This document shows, piece after piece, positions 9,027 to 20,248 of a stretch of 64,000 nt of DNA. Position 1 is the first letter of the stretch, and each line of letters begins with the position of its first letter. This DNA is from Chryseobacterium vrystaatense (GTDB taxonomy: Bacteria > Bacteroidota > Bacteroidia > Flavobacteriales > Weeksellaceae). Made by a program: the position numbers and the translations under genes. The notes beneath the pieces were generated by a model that worked only from the letters and a program-made list of their open reading frames with translations, did not search any database and had not been told where the DNA came from. The stretch is taken from contig NZ_JPRI01000007.1 in NCBI RefSeq assembly GCF_000737765.1, positions 124,001-188,000 on the forward strand, read 5' to 3'.

Positions 9027-9061
9027 AATCAAAAAAAAGCTCCTTTAAAAAAGGAGCTTTT
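9027..9061 (-). terminator. Terminator of the isocitrate dehydrogenase gene
   Basis: Read on the minus strand, a 12-bp stem (AAAAGCTCCTTT with AAAGGAGCTTTT) and a 3-base loop are followed by a run of T. It sits 21 bases beyond the stop codon. Confidence 0.8.
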
Positions 9062-9082
9062 AGTGTATATCAAAACGGAAAA

Positions 9083-11403
<2,321 letters not shown>

Positions 11404-11407
11404 AAGT

Positions 11408-12523
11408 TTATATTTGTGAGATGGTATAAGTTCCGGTACCATCAAAATTGAGGCTGAATTCAACCTTATAGTTTTTGGGTGTGGTAGGAGAAAGATTGGG
11501 AAAGGTAATCGATGAACCTTCAATATCAAAAGATCCGTCATTCAGGTTATCTCCTAAATCTTCAACCTCAATACTCTCTGAGGCAAGCTGGATATAAAAT
11601 GAACCTCCTGTACTGGTGGTAACTCCATTGATAATGGCTGTAAATTTTCCTGTAGCATTATTGTAGGTGACAGAAGTTACAGGCGTGGTGCCTGAAACAG
11701 CAGTAAACTTGATTTTAGGAACAAAGTTGAAGAAACCTGCCCTCATTTGCGGACCGTTAGAAGCGATCAGGATCTGGTAGTATCCGTTGGACGCAACATT
11801 ATAATTACTTCCGTTAGCAGTAACGAATCCGTTGGAGTCTGAACCATAAACCTGTGCACCATTACCCGGTGAAGCTATGAATTTAATCTGGGTATTGGCC
11901 TGAAGGTATTTATAACCCACTTTCGTAGTTCCGTTTCCCCGTAGTAATTCAGCAGAAGAGGGAGTAAAGGAGTTATATGATCCATACGTATATAAGTTGG
12001 AAGGTAAAGTATTACCGGATGAACTCGTGTTCGTAGGCAGGCTTAATATACCGGAGTCGCTTACGCTTAAAGTATAATTGGTTCCGTTTGGAGATACCAG
12101 AGTAATGCCCTGGCCAGGACCAGTAACGATTGTTTTACTTACCTGTGCATATGGAACACTCATCAGTTGGTTTACCCCGACATTGGTGTAATTGGAACCA
12201 CCCTGCGGATCCATTTCCACTTTGACGAATTTGGTATTGGTTCCCCAGTTAATTCCTCCGAAACTCCCTGTAGATGCATTTCCTTGTCCAATATTTAAAT
12301 TAACCAGACCTTTAGCGTTAGTCGTTTTGTTATGGGTTTCAGTATATAGAACAGTTCCTGTAGCTGTGTTTTCTAAAATGCTTACTTTTAAAGACACATT
12401 TCCATTAGCAATGGGTGCTCCTGAAGCATTGAAAGCAATAGTCTGATAGCTGAAAGCCTGCGGAACCTGTGCGCTTAAAAGTGTAGCAGCAAATAATCCA
12501 AGTGCAGCGTAAAGTTTTTTCAT
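11408..12523 (-). CDS. Secreted PQAFSYQ-type surface protein of unknown function
   Basis: A 371-residue protein with a Sec signal peptide (MKKLYAALGLFAATLLSAQ). It opens with the VPQAFSYQ segment followed by a Gly/Thr/Asn-rich beta region (about residues 20-130) that is common in Chryseobacterium exported proteins, often next to T9SS sorting-domain proteins. The remainder (about 180-371) reads as a C1q/TNF-like or head-domain beta sandwich. I recognise no catalytic motif. It lies 12 bases behind a T9SS-type gene on the same strand and is probably co-transcribed. A structural or adhesive role is inferred from composition only. Confidence 0.75.
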   Translation of the reverse strand: MKKLYAALGLFAATLLSAQVPQAFSYQTIAFNASGAPIANGNVSLKVSILENTATGTVLYTETHNKTTNAKGLVNLNIGQGNASTGSFGGINWGTNTKFVKVEMDPQGGSNYTNVGVNQLMSVPYAQVSKTIVTGPGQGITLVSPNGTNYTLSVSDSGILSLPTNTSSSGNTLPSNLYTYGSYNSFTPSSAELLRGNGTTKVGYKYLQANTQIKFIASPGNGAQVYGSDSNGFVTANGSNYNVASNGYYQILIASNGPQMRAGFFNFVPKIKFTAVSGTTPVTSVTYNNATGKFTAIINGVTTSTGGSFYIQLASESIEVEDLGDNLNDGSFDIEGSSITFPNLSPTTPKNYKVEFSLNFDGTGTYTISQI

Positions 12524-12535
12524 GTTTGATAGTTT

Positions 12536-12988
12536 TTAAGGTTTTTTAATGATTTTAATAGGTTTAAGATCCGGATTTTTAAAAGAGATCATGTAAATTC
12601 CGGAATTAAGGTTTCGAAGATCCAGTTTTCCGCTGTCAATTTTCGTTTTCAAAACAAGTCTTCCCGAAGCGTCATAGATTTCTGCATCTTCAATTTTTGA
12701 ATTTGAATTTAAAGTCACATAAACAAAGTCAGCGGTTGGGTTGGGATAGATCTTGACGTTTTCTTTTTCAAGTCCTTTAACGCCCAAAACCTGTAATACA
12801 GATTGATAGAACATTCCCATCGTCCCGGAATTGGCTTGGTCAGGATTGGTGGGAATTACATAAATTTCCCCTACAGACTGCGTGAAATTGGTATCAGAAA
12901 CTGCCCCGGAATTAACATTTCCGATCACAGACTGGGCGAAACCCAAGACGGGTACTCCAAAGAGCAGGAAAGTAATTTTTTTTCGCAT
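12536..12988 (-). CDS. Small protein with type A T9SS C-terminal sorting domain
   Basis: A 150-residue protein with a Sec signal (MRKKITFLLFGVPVLGFAQS), a short linker of about 50 residues, and a C-terminal Por secretion sorting domain (about residues 78-150). The sorting domain shows KIYPNPTADFVYV, then DASGRLVLK and LNSGIYMISF, with a Lys-rich end. Such domains send proteins through the type IX secretion system. The passenger is tiny, so the protein may mainly be a surface-exposed peptide or a partner for the following gene, which lies 12 bases downstream. Confidence 0.9.
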   Translation of the reverse strand: MRKKITFLLFGVPVLGFAQSVIGNVNSGAVSDTNFTQSVGEIYVIPTNPDQANSGTMGMFYQSVLQVLGVKGLEKENVKIYPNPTADFVYVTLNSNSKIEDAEIYDASGRLVLKTKIDSGKLDLRNLNSGIYMISFKNPDLKPIKIIKKP

Positions 12989-13096
12989 AGTTATTATTTT
13001 TTTTGGATAGCGAATATAAATAAAATCTGACTAAAAAAATTACTGCAGATAGATAAGTCTTTTTATTTCTACTTTAAGAATTATTTAACCTTTAAT

Positions 13097-13130
13097 TGTT
13101 TCCAGAAACTTTCTATTTTAAGTAAATTTG
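13097..13130 (+). promoter_or_regulatory. Promoter of thiol peroxidase
   Basis: TAAATTTG at 13123-13130 matches the -7 element and TTG at 13097-13099 could be the -33 element, 23 bases away. The predicted start of transcription is about 14 bases before the ATG. Confidence 0.5.
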
Positions 13131-13149
13131 AAAAACTAAAAATTAAATT

Positions 13150-13647
13150 ATGTCCAATATTACATTAAAAGGAAACGCAGTAAATACAATAGGAACTTTA
13201 CCATCAGTAGGAACGACTATCAAGGATTTTGCTTTGGTAGACTCAGGTTTAAATGTAAAAACACTTGAAAGTTTTGAAGGAAAGAAGAAAGTGTTCAATG
13301 TTTTTCCAAGTATTGATACTCCAACTTGTGCATCTTCAGCAAGAAAATTCAATGAAGAAGCTTCAAGCCTTGACAATACAGTGGTGATCAATGTTTCTAA
13401 AGATCTGCCTTTTGCATTGGGAAGATTCTGTGCAGCTGAAGGATTGAATAACGTAGAAACCCTTTCAGATTTTAGAAGCAGCTTCGGTGATGATTTTGAA
13501 TTAACTATTACAGATTCTCCATTGAAAGGACTTTTAAGCCGTGCAGTAATCGTTACTGATGCTGATAATAAAGTGGTTTATACAGAACAGGTTTCTGAAA
13601 TCGCAGATGAGCCTAATTATGAGGCAGCTCTTTCTGCTTTGAAATAA
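13150..13647 (+). CDS. tpx: Thiol peroxidase
   Basis: A 165-residue atypical 2-Cys peroxiredoxin of the Tpx family, reducing hydrogen and alkyl peroxides with thioredoxin. The peroxidatic Cys60 sits in TPTCASSARKF and the resolving Cys94 in GRFCAAEGL, a 34-residue spacing as in E. coli Tpx (61/95). It opens directly with a strand (MSNITLKGNAV) and has no signal peptide, so it is cytosolic here. It is monocistronic with its own promoter and terminator. Confidence 0.96.
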   Translation: MSNITLKGNAVNTIGTLPSVGTTIKDFALVDSGLNVKTLESFEGKKKVFNVFPSIDTPTCASSARKFNEEASSLDNTVVINVSKDLPFALGRFCAAEGLNNVETLSDFRSSFGDDFELTITDSPLKGLLSRAVIVTDADNKVVYTEQVSEIADEPNYEAALSALK

Positions 13648-13670
13648 AATCTGAAAATAAAATTTTACAG

Positions 13671-13706
13671 AGGCCCAGTGGAATTTTATTTCTCAGGGCC
13701 TTTTTT
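13671..13706 (+). terminator. Terminator of tpx
   Basis: AGGCCC at 13671-13676 pairs with GGGCCT at 13696-13701 around a partly paired loop, followed by TTTTTT. Confidence 0.65.
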
Positions 13707-13735
13707 AGCAATTATAATTTCTAAAACTCTTCACG

Positions 13736-14083
13736 ATGGTAAAAAGAATAGTGGCCAATATCAAAGCTGAAAATCTTTCGGAGGGAGATCACTTCTACCA
13801 CGGCATTTTGGGTCTCGAAACATTAATGGATCACGGCTGGATCAAAACTTTTGGAAATCATAAAGAAGCGAAGGTCCAGGTAAGTTTCGCCACTGAGGGA
13901 GGAAGCGGAACAGAAGTTCCTTTACTTTCAATTGAGGTGGATAATGTGGATGAACTCTACAGGGAAGTACAAAAGGCAGGTTTTGAAATCATTTATGGTA
14001 TCACAGATGAAGAATGGGGTGTCCGCCGGTTTTTTGTAAAAGACCCGTTTGGAAATGTAGTTAATATACTTTCACATCAGTAA
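13736..14083 (+). CDS. VOC (glyoxalase/bleomycin-resistance-fold) protein
   Basis: A 115-residue single-domain member of the vicinal oxygen chelate superfamily, with two beta-alpha-beta-beta-beta modules. The family end VRRFFVKDPFGNVVNILSH is clear, with Asp-Pro-Phe-Gly-Asn before the last strand. The usual metal His in the first strand is replaced (VKRIVANIKAENL), so a metal-dependent activity is uncertain. It is 28 bases from a second VOC gene and probably shares its transcript. Substrate unknown. Confidence 0.85.
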   Translation: MVKRIVANIKAENLSEGDHFYHGILGLETLMDHGWIKTFGNHKEAKVQVSFATEGGSGTEVPLLSIEVDNVDELYREVQKAGFEIIYGITDEEWGVRRFFVKDPFGNVVNILSHQ

Positions 14084-14111
14084 TTTTGTAATAAACAGTA
14101 AACAACAGATC

Positions 14112-14516
14112 ATGAAAGCAGAAAAGATTATTCCGATTCTCAGGATTTTTGATTACCAAAAAGCCGTTGAATTTTACGTAGACTGGCTCGGTTTCGAGAT
14201 TGTATTTGAACATTATTTTGATGAAAATGCTCCGGTTTATATGGAAGTGAAGAGAGAAAATATTATTTTTCATCTAAGCGAACATCACGGTGACGGAACT
14301 CCCGGAAGCAGAGTGTTTATCTGGGGCGAAGGCGTTGCCGCATACCATAAGGAACTTATTGATAAAAAATATAAATACAACCGTCCCGGATTGGAGAAAG
14401 CCTTTTACGAAGCGGTCTCCTTTACAGTAGATGATCCTTTTGGAAACAAAATTATATTCAATGAAAACTTTGATGAAGATAAACATAAAGACCTTGAGTT
14501 CACCTCTATTCATTAA
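14112..14516 (+). CDS. Glyoxalase-superfamily protein (bleomycin-resistance-like)
   Basis: A 134-residue VOC protein. It begins KIIPILRIFDYQKAVEFYVDWLGFEI, which is typical of small bleomycin-resistance-type VOC proteins, and ends with FTVDDPFGNKIIF plus an acidic tail. A His in IIFHLSEHHGDG and a Glu near the end could form the metal or ligand site. Second gene of a VOC pair. It may sequester or modify a small toxic compound; this is an inference from the family. Confidence 0.87.
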   Translation: MKAEKIIPILRIFDYQKAVEFYVDWLGFEIVFEHYFDENAPVYMEVKRENIIFHLSEHHGDGTPGSRVFIWGEGVAAYHKELIDKKYKYNRPGLEKAFYEAVSFTVDDPFGNKIIFNENFDEDKHKDLEFTSIH

Positions 14517-14685
14517 TCATCATATCGATTAAAAGGACTTTGAAACATTCAGTGGAAATAGACGTGTGATAGTTTTATAAGAAAAATCTACACCAGGGCT
14601 CGCCAACACTTTTGGGCTGAAAACAAATGATTCAAATCATCAAAAAAGAATCTATACTATAACTACCTTTACACTTTAGAATCTT

Positions 14686-15897
14686 ATGAAACGTTCAGGA
14701 ACAGCAGATATGCCTTTACATTACGGAAAAGTACCGCCCTGGCTGTATGAACGTATGTCGGCACTTGGGCTTTCCATTATTGAAGTGATTTTAATGGATT
14801 ATGGTAAAGATGAAGTTCTCAGAAGACTTGCAGATCCCTTCTGGTTTCAGAGTTTTGGAGCAGTAATGGGAATGGATTGGCATTCGTCAGGGATAACCAC
14901 CTCTGTAATGGGAGCTTTGAAACGTTCCATTAATCCGAATTCACAAGCACTTGGGCTGTATATCTGTGGTGGAAAAGGAAAGTATTCAAGAGAAACGCCT
15001 TCTGAGCTCATTCAGATTGCTGATAAAACAGGTCTGAATGGTCATGAGCTGGTGAGAGCCAGCAAACTTTCTGCAAAAGTAGACAATACCGCTATTCAGG
15101 ATGGTTATCAGCTGTATCTGCATAATTTTATTGTAGCAGATAATGGGAGCTGGAGTGTAGTACAGCAGGGAATGCATGAGTCGGACGGTACAGCAAGACG
15201 TTATCACTGGCATTCCGGAAATATCAAATCGTTTATCGAAGAGCCTCATACAGGAATTAATGGAGTTTCAAGAGGAAAAATCCTTAATTTAACTGATTCT
15301 GAGGCCTCACCAAACCGTAAAGGTATTCTGGATATTTCTCACACGGATTCTATTGATGTGATGAAAGATTTTGCACGGCTGATTCTTCCTGCTCATCATG
15401 ATGTTCAGGCTTCAGATGTCGATTTGAAGCGTCTCGGGGCACTTCTATACCTGACCAGGGAACAGCAACCACAGAATTTTGAAGATCTTTTAATGCTTGA
15501 AGGGGTAGGCCCCAGAACGATGCAGTCTTTGGCGCTGGTAAGTGAAGTGATTCACGGAGCTCCCTCAAGGTTTGCCGACCCTGCCAGATTTTCTTTTGCC
15601 CATGGAGGAAAAGACGGACATCCATTTCCGGTTCCTACCAAAACGTATGATGAAAGTATCAGTATCCTCAGAAAAGGAATTGAAAAATCCAAACTCGGAA
15701 ATTCCGATAAGCTGAACACTTTAAATAAACTGCATCAGATCGTAGCCGCTACTGAAAAAGATTTCACCCCGGATTTTGATATCCAGCAGGTAATTGAAGA
15801 AGAGAGGCAGAATTCATGGCGCTTTGGAGGAAAAACTGTTTTCGGTGATGCAGAACCCCCGAAAAATCCCAAAGCCATCCAGCTTTCCTTATTCTGA
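14686..15897 (+). CDS. DUF763-family protein
   Basis: A 403-residue protein of the DUF763 family, which is found in archaea and some bacteria and has no settled function. The N-terminus MKRSGTADMPLHYGKVPPWL and the FGAVMGMDWHSSGITTSVMGALK segment are the family hallmarks. Near residues 240-290 there is a helix-hairpin-helix-like stretch (LLMLEGVGPRTMQSLALVSEV), suggesting nucleic-acid contact. The C-terminal half is helical and charged. It is preceded by about 170 bases without a gene. I cannot infer a role from neighbours. Confidence 0.9.
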   Translation: MKRSGTADMPLHYGKVPPWLYERMSALGLSIIEVILMDYGKDEVLRRLADPFWFQSFGAVMGMDWHSSGITTSVMGALKRSINPNSQALGLYICGGKGKYSRETPSELIQIADKTGLNGHELVRASKLSAKVDNTAIQDGYQLYLHNFIVADNGSWSVVQQGMHESDGTARRYHWHSGNIKSFIEEPHTGINGVSRGKILNLTDSEASPNRKGILDISHTDSIDVMKDFARLILPAHHDVQASDVDLKRLGALLYLTREQQPQNFEDLLMLEGVGPRTMQSLALVSEVIHGAPSRFADPARFSFAHGGKDGHPFPVPTKTYDESISILRKGIEKSKLGNSDKLNTLNKLHQIVAATEKDFTPDFDIQQVIEEERQNSWRFGGKTVFGDAEPPKNPKAIQLSLF

Positions 15898-16099
15898 CAG
15901 GAGATGATAAGCAGCTTACTAATGCTATCCTTTGATAGGGAAGTAAATAATTGTTTAATTATTTAGAAACAATAAAAACAACTAGTAATAATACAGTTAT
16001 AGACATCGTTTCACCTATGTTCTTTCAATTTGTTTAACTTTTTCTGTTTATGATTCGATAAAAAATTATATTTTTAAAGACTTAAAAAACACCGAATCA

Positions 16100-16690
16100 A
16101 TGACCAGCAAAGCCCTGGAAATCTGCTACGATTTCCCTTTTTTTCTGCAGGAAGAGCTTGACGAAATATTTCAGGCTCACGAAAAAGTTTCGTTCCAGAA
16201 AGGAGATAGCATTCTTAAAGAAGGAAAAACAGCCAACGAGTATTATATTCTGGAAAAAGGCCTTGCACGTTCCTATGTCAATGACTTTAACGGTAATGAA
16301 GTAACTACACACTTTTTTGCAGACAACGAGGTGATTATCGAAGTCTTGTCCCTTTTTCAGAGAATTCCTTCCCAGGAAGATATCGTTTGCATCACAGACT
16401 GTGAATGCTGGAAGTTTGATTACGAAACTTTTCAGGAGCTGTTTCATAAAATACCTAATCTCAGAGAATGGGGGAGATCGTGGATGTCAAAAGAACTTTT
16501 TACCTATAAGCAGCGTTCTGTAGAAATGTTTACATTATCTGCCACCAAACGTTATCTTAATCTTTTGGAGCAAAAACCTCAGGTGGTACAGTTTGCTCCC
16601 CTGAAGCAGATTGCTTCCTACCTGGGTGTTACAGACACTTCTTTAAGCCGTATACGTAAAGAAATAGTTTCCCATCCAAAGAAAAATTAA
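16100..16690 (+). CDS. Crp/Fnr-family transcriptional regulator
   Basis: A 196-residue regulator with a cyclic-nucleotide-binding-like beta barrel (about residues 15-125) and a C-terminal winged helix (about 140-195). The recognition region is LKQIASYLGVTDTSLSRIRKE. The barrel lacks the Arg/Ser residues of a true cAMP site, which is common in Bacteroidota members of this family. It precedes several small detoxification-type genes on the same strand and may control some of them, but no operator is evident. Confidence 0.9.
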   Translation: MTSKALEICYDFPFFLQEELDEIFQAHEKVSFQKGDSILKEGKTANEYYILEKGLARSYVNDFNGNEVTTHFFADNEVIIEVLSLFQRIPSQEDIVCITDCECWKFDYETFQELFHKIPNLREWGRSWMSKELFTYKQRSVEMFTLSATKRYLNLLEQKPQVVQFAPLKQIASYLGVTDTSLSRIRKEIVSHPKKN

Positions 16691-16708
16691 ATCTTGTCTT
16701 ATGGCAAG

Positions 16709-16737
16709 TTGATTTTCATGAAGGCTTGGTAATTTTG
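16709..16737 (+). promoter_or_regulatory. Promoter of the third VOC gene
   Basis: TTG at 16709-16711 and TAATTTTG at 16730-16737 are 18 bases apart, a good fit to the Bacteroidota -33/-7 promoter. It sits in the gap after the Crp-type regulator and drives the VOC gene at 16769. Confidence 0.6.
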
Positions 16738-16768
16738 GTTAAAAGTTTAACACCAAATCATTACCATT

Positions 16769-17182
16769 ATGAAAGCCAATCAAATTTATGTCAACCTTCC
16801 GGTAAAAGATGTACAGAAAACAAAAGCATTCTGGACCCAACTCGGTTTTACTATTAATGAACAATTTTCAGATGATAAAGCGACATGCGTTATCCTGAAG
16901 GACGATAGCATTTTTGTCATGTTTCTGACAGAAGAATATTTTCAGACTTTTTCAGAAAGACCTGTTCCAAAGGGTGATACCACGCAGGTTCTTGTAGCTG
17001 TTGCTTTAAACAGCCGTGAAGAAGTTGATCAGGTTGTTAATACAGCATTGGAAAATGGAGCTTCGCAACATGAGGAGCCGCAGGATTACGGATGGATGTA
17101 TCAAAATTCTTTCTGGGACTTAGATGGACATGGTTGGAATATTACCTTTGCCGATATTTCCCAACTTCCTGCTGAAGCTTAA
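16769..17182 (+). CDS. VOC-family protein
   Basis: A 137-residue vicinal-oxygen-chelate protein that starts MKANQIYVNLPVKDVQKTKAFWTQLGF and ends FWDLDGHGWNITFAD. This is the typical two-module layout of the glyoxalase-like group found across Bacteroidota. A His in DGHGW near the end is in the place of the usual second-module ligand region. It has its own promoter. Substrate unknown. Confidence 0.87.
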   Translation: MKANQIYVNLPVKDVQKTKAFWTQLGFTINEQFSDDKATCVILKDDSIFVMFLTEEYFQTFSERPVPKGDTTQVLVAVALNSREEVDQVVNTALENGASQHEEPQDYGWMYQNSFWDLDGHGWNITFADISQLPAEA

Positions 17183-17315
17183 AATAACTCTATGATCTTC
17201 ATAGATTTCAGAAAGAAAGTTTCTAAGCATCTAAAAAAAACAGGCTTAGAGTCTACATCAATCCTTTCACCCAAAAGGCACAATCTCAATTTACAGGACA
17301 TAAAAAATCTCTACC

Positions 17316-17777
17316 ATGGAAACACAATCAAACGATATAGAATTGATAAAAGTTCAGGTGTTCAGCAATTATAAAGTGATTTCACTGAATACAGACGGTA
17401 TCAGCCATGAAGAATCTATGATCTTCCCGAATGGTGAAGCGAATTGCATGAACTGGGTTTTGGGACATTTAATTTATATACGTAATGCTTTTCTAAATGT
17501 TCTTGGCGAAGAATCGGTCTGGGATAACGAAAAGTTTTCATGTTATAACAGAGGCGCATTTCCTTTGGAAAGAAAAGATGAACTTGTTCCTTTTGAAGAG
17601 CTAATGTCTTATCTCCGGCAATCTCAGGATAAACTGGAAGCGAAACTTATTAGCATGGAAAGCTTTAATCCCGAAACGGTTAATGATATAGCGATTTTGT
17701 CTTTTCATGAAAATTACCACAGTGGACAGTTAGGCTACCTCAGAAGAATTCTTGGGAAACCGGGAGCTATAAAGTAA
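17316..17777 (+). CDS. DinB/YfiT-family protein with intact metal site
   Basis: A 153-residue four-helix-bundle protein of the DinB superfamily, members of which include bacillithiol or mycothiol transferases and damage-inducible proteins. The three metal-binding His positions are present: one in NWVLGHLIYIR (about residue 51) and two in SFHENYHSGQLGYLRR near the C-terminus. It is followed by a related gene that has lost these residues. The reaction is unknown; a thiol-transfer or detoxification role is the usual inference for the family. Confidence 0.86.
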   Translation: METQSNDIELIKVQVFSNYKVISLNTDGISHEESMIFPNGEANCMNWVLGHLIYIRNAFLNVLGEESVWDNEKFSCYNRGAFPLERKDELVPFEELMSYLRQSQDKLEAKLISMESFNPETVNDIAILSFHENYHSGQLGYLRRILGKPGAIK

Positions 17778-17882
17778 CACTTAACATAACACCTTATTCA
17801 CTTTCAAATTCTGAGAAATTGTGCAGGATATGGATTTGATTCCTTTGAGATATCATTTTTAAAACAACTAAAAATTACAGAA

Positions 17883-18407
17883 ATGGACACACCAAAATCA
17901 AAAACAATGGAGATTGTTATTCCTGCTTACAGAATGCATACCCAAAGCTTTCTTAATGTTTTGGACGGAATTTCAGAAGAAGATGCATTGAAAAGAATTG
18001 AAGGAAAAACCAATCATATTGTGTGGATGGCCGGAAACTTTGTGAATATGAGATACAGTCTGGGCTGGGTATTAGGACTCAAAGAGGAAGATCCGTACGG
18101 TGAACTTTTCTTCCAGGGAAAAGCATTGGACGAAAGTTACAAATATCCCAGCTTAGATGAACTGGAAAAAAACTTTCATGATATTTCTCCCAAAGTATTC
18201 CAAAAACTTGGGGAAATGACCGATGAAGAATTAAATGAAATATTCGAGATCGGAATGAATATTCCTTTTGTCAGGGAAACCAAGCTCAATTTCACCGGGA
18301 TGTGTATCGGCCGCGAGGATTATTTATGCGGACAGATTGGTCTCATGAGAAGAATCCTTGGTTATCCGGGAATGAAATACGATATGGATGAAACTATAAA
18401 ATATTAA
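17883..18407 (+). CDS. Degenerate DinB-like protein, metal ligands lost
   Basis: A 174-residue protein whose overall pattern matches the DinB-type gene just upstream. Both have an N-terminal Tyr/His helix, the HIVWMAGNFVNMR helix and the shared ending GQIGLMRRILGYPG. The first metal His is Asn here (AGN for LGH), and the paired His of HENYHSGQ are replaced (REDYLCGQ). It is therefore probably a tandem duplicate that no longer binds metal. It overlaps nothing, but the next gene starts 2 bases after its stop, so the two are co-transcribed. Confidence 0.78.
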   Translation: MDTPKSKTMEIVIPAYRMHTQSFLNVLDGISEEDALKRIEGKTNHIVWMAGNFVNMRYSLGWVLGLKEEDPYGELFFQGKALDESYKYPSLDELEKNFHDISPKVFQKLGEMTDEELNEIFEIGMNIPFVRETKLNFTGMCIGREDYLCGQIGLMRRILGYPGMKYDMDETIKY

Positions 18408-18408
18408 T

Positions 18409-19185
18409 ATGGAACCCAAAGAAAAGGGCTACCAAAACGTCAACGGGATCCGAATGTACTATGAGATCTATGGTTCCGGAAAACCTTTGGTACTCATTCA
18501 TGGTGGAGGTTCATCCATTCTCTTTGATTTTAAAGAAGTGATTGCCAGGTTTGAAAGTCAGTTTCAGCTGATAGGAATTGATTTGCAGAACCACGGAATG
18601 ACCGATCATCGGGATGTTCCTGAAACCTTTGAGCAGGATGCTCATGATGTAGTTGCCCTTTTGAGGAAAATTCATATCGAAAAGGCTTCATTCTGGGGAT
18701 TCAGTAACGGAGGAAATACGGTCATACAGGTGGGGCATCTTTATCCTGAAATTGCCGAAAAAATAATTGTGGCTTCTGCATTCTACAAAAGAAGCGGAAT
18801 GATAGATGGTTTTTTCGAAAGCATGGAGGAAGCTACTCTGGAATCAATGCCTGAACCCCTTAAGATCAATTTTCTAAACCTCAATCCCGACTTTTCAAAG
18901 CTTGAAAATCTGTTTGACAAAGATAGTAAGAGGATGCAGACCTTCGAAGACTGGGATGATACAATTTTAACTTCGGTCAAAGCTAATGTATTGTTCATCA
19001 GCGGAGATAAAGATGTTATGAAACCGGAACATGTGGTCGAAATGTGGCGATTGGTTCAGGAATCTCAACTGATGATCCTTCCGGCAACGCACGGCTCCTA
19101 CATGATGAGTGACTTCGAAGGAAATACAGATCATAATTTAATAAACTTCACGGTCAGTGAGGTGGCAAAATTTTTAAACGATTAA
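18409..19185 (+). CDS. Alpha/beta hydrolase
   Basis: A 258-residue alpha/beta-hydrolase-fold protein. The oxyanion region is VLIHGGGSS, and the nucleophile elbow reads FWGFSNGGNTV (G-F-S-N-G-G), with Ser near residue 100. The acid Asp is in ISGDKDVM, and the His is in PATHGSYM near the C-terminus. It starts 2 bases after the degenerate DinB-like gene. Substrate unknown; likely a cytosolic esterase or lactonase, since there is no signal peptide. Confidence 0.9.
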   Translation: MEPKEKGYQNVNGIRMYYEIYGSGKPLVLIHGGGSSILFDFKEVIARFESQFQLIGIDLQNHGMTDHRDVPETFEQDAHDVVALLRKIHIEKASFWGFSNGGNTVIQVGHLYPEIAEKIIVASAFYKRSGMIDGFFESMEEATLESMPEPLKINFLNLNPDFSKLENLFDKDSKRMQTFEDWDDTILTSVKANVLFISGDKDVMKPEHVVEMWRLVQESQLMILPATHGSYMMSDFEGNTDHNLINFTVSEVAKFLND

Positions 19186-19308
19186 AGTCCTGCACAGTAC
19201 CAGGTGCAAAGTCAGTATAATCTTAAAAAAGGGCTCTATATAAAGATGATATATAGAAGATTAAACAAAATAACAAACTAATTCATATTAACTTAAAAAT
19301 CAGAAATC

Positions 19309-19740
19309 ATGGCTAAATTAAATCCATATCTAAATTTTGACGGAAAAGCGGAAGAAGCTTTCAACTTTTACAAATCTGTTTTCGGTGGAGAATTTCATGG
19401 CGAAATTCACAAGATGGGCAATGCTCCAGGAACTGAAAATTTATCAGATGAAGAGAAAAACAGGGTCATGCACATTGCACTCCCTATTGGACAGGATCTT
19501 CTGATGGCTTCAGATATTGTTCCAAGTTTCGGACAGACACTGAATGTAGGAAATAATAATTATGTTTCCATTTTTCCTGAGTCCAAAGAGGAGGCAGACA
19601 GGCTTTTCAAAGGACTTTCCGAAGGAGGAAACGTTGAAATGCCAATTGAAGACCAGTTTTGGGGAGATTATTTTGGAAGTTTCCAGGACAAGTACGGTGT
19701 TCATTGGATGGTGAACTATAATGAAGAATCATCAAAATAA
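19309..19740 (+). CDS. VOC protein of the PhnB-like group
   Basis: A 143-residue PhnB/YjdN-type VOC protein. It opens with KLNPYLNFDGKAEEAFNFYKSVFGGEF and ends with FGSFQDKYGVHWMVNY, the two most conserved segments of this group. Such proteins are common in bacteria and structurally known, but their reaction is not established. It is followed by a terminator, with a long leader of about 120 bases before it that holds no gene. Confidence 0.92.
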   Translation: MAKLNPYLNFDGKAEEAFNFYKSVFGGEFHGEIHKMGNAPGTENLSDEEKNRVMHIALPIGQDLLMASDIVPSFGQTLNVGNNNYVSIFPESKEEADRLFKGLSEGGNVEMPIEDQFWGDYFGSFQDKYGVHWMVNYNEESSK

Positions 19741-19762
19741 TCTTATATTTAACTAAATTTAT

Positions 19763-19793
19763 AAGGGCAGTTCAAACCCGGACTGCCTTTTTA
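19763..19793 (+). terminator. Rho-independent terminator
   Basis: GGCAGT at 19766-19771 pairs with ACTGCC at 19782-19787, with outer A-T pairs and a 5-T tail. It separates the PhnB-like gene from the SRPBCC gene. Confidence 0.7.
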
Positions 19794-19817
19794 CATTAAC
19801 ATTTAAAGAATAGAATT

Positions 19818-20231
19818 ATGGATCCGATCAAGATAGATATTACGATTTTAGCCCCTGTAGAAAAGGTTTGGAATTATTTTAATGAACCAAAGCATATCAT
19901 GAAGTGGAATGCTGCCCATGAAAGCTGGCAGTGTCCAAGTTCAGAAAATGATTTAAGAGTAGGCGGGAAATTCAAAACCAGAATGGAAGCAAAAGATAAA
20001 AGTTTCGGTTTTGATTTTGAAGGAATTTACGATGAGGTGATCCCGAACGCTGTGATTAAATATCATTTGGAAGACGGAAGGAAGGTAGAAGTCATTTTTG
20101 ATAAAATTGATGACAATACCACAAAAATTACCGAAATTTTCGATCCTGAAAAACAAAATTCTGTGGAAATGCAGAGGGAGGGCTGGTATAGCATTCTCAA
20201 CAATTTTCACAAGTACGTTGAAAATAACTAA
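19818..20231 (+). CDS. SRPBCC-family protein (AHSA1/polyketide-cyclase-like)
   Basis: A 137-residue START/SRPBCC-fold protein with a deep hydrophobic cavity expected from the family. Its start (IDITILAPVEKVWNYFNEPKHIMKWN) and its later segment GWYSILNNFHKYVE are typical of the AHSA1 branch. One of three such proteins in this 4-kb neighbourhood. Ligand and function unknown. Confidence 0.88.
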   Translation: MDPIKIDITILAPVEKVWNYFNEPKHIMKWNAAHESWQCPSSENDLRVGGKFKTRMEAKDKSFGFDFEGIYDEVIPNAVIKYHLEDGRKVEVIFDKIDDNTTKITEIFDPEKQNSVEMQREGWYSILNNFHKYVENN

Positions 20232-20248
20232 AATACTCACTCTCAGTC

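Noticed and set aside
17192..17374. 60-codon frame overlapping the first DinB gene start
   Set aside because: It runs in another frame through the leader and start of the well-supported DinB gene.
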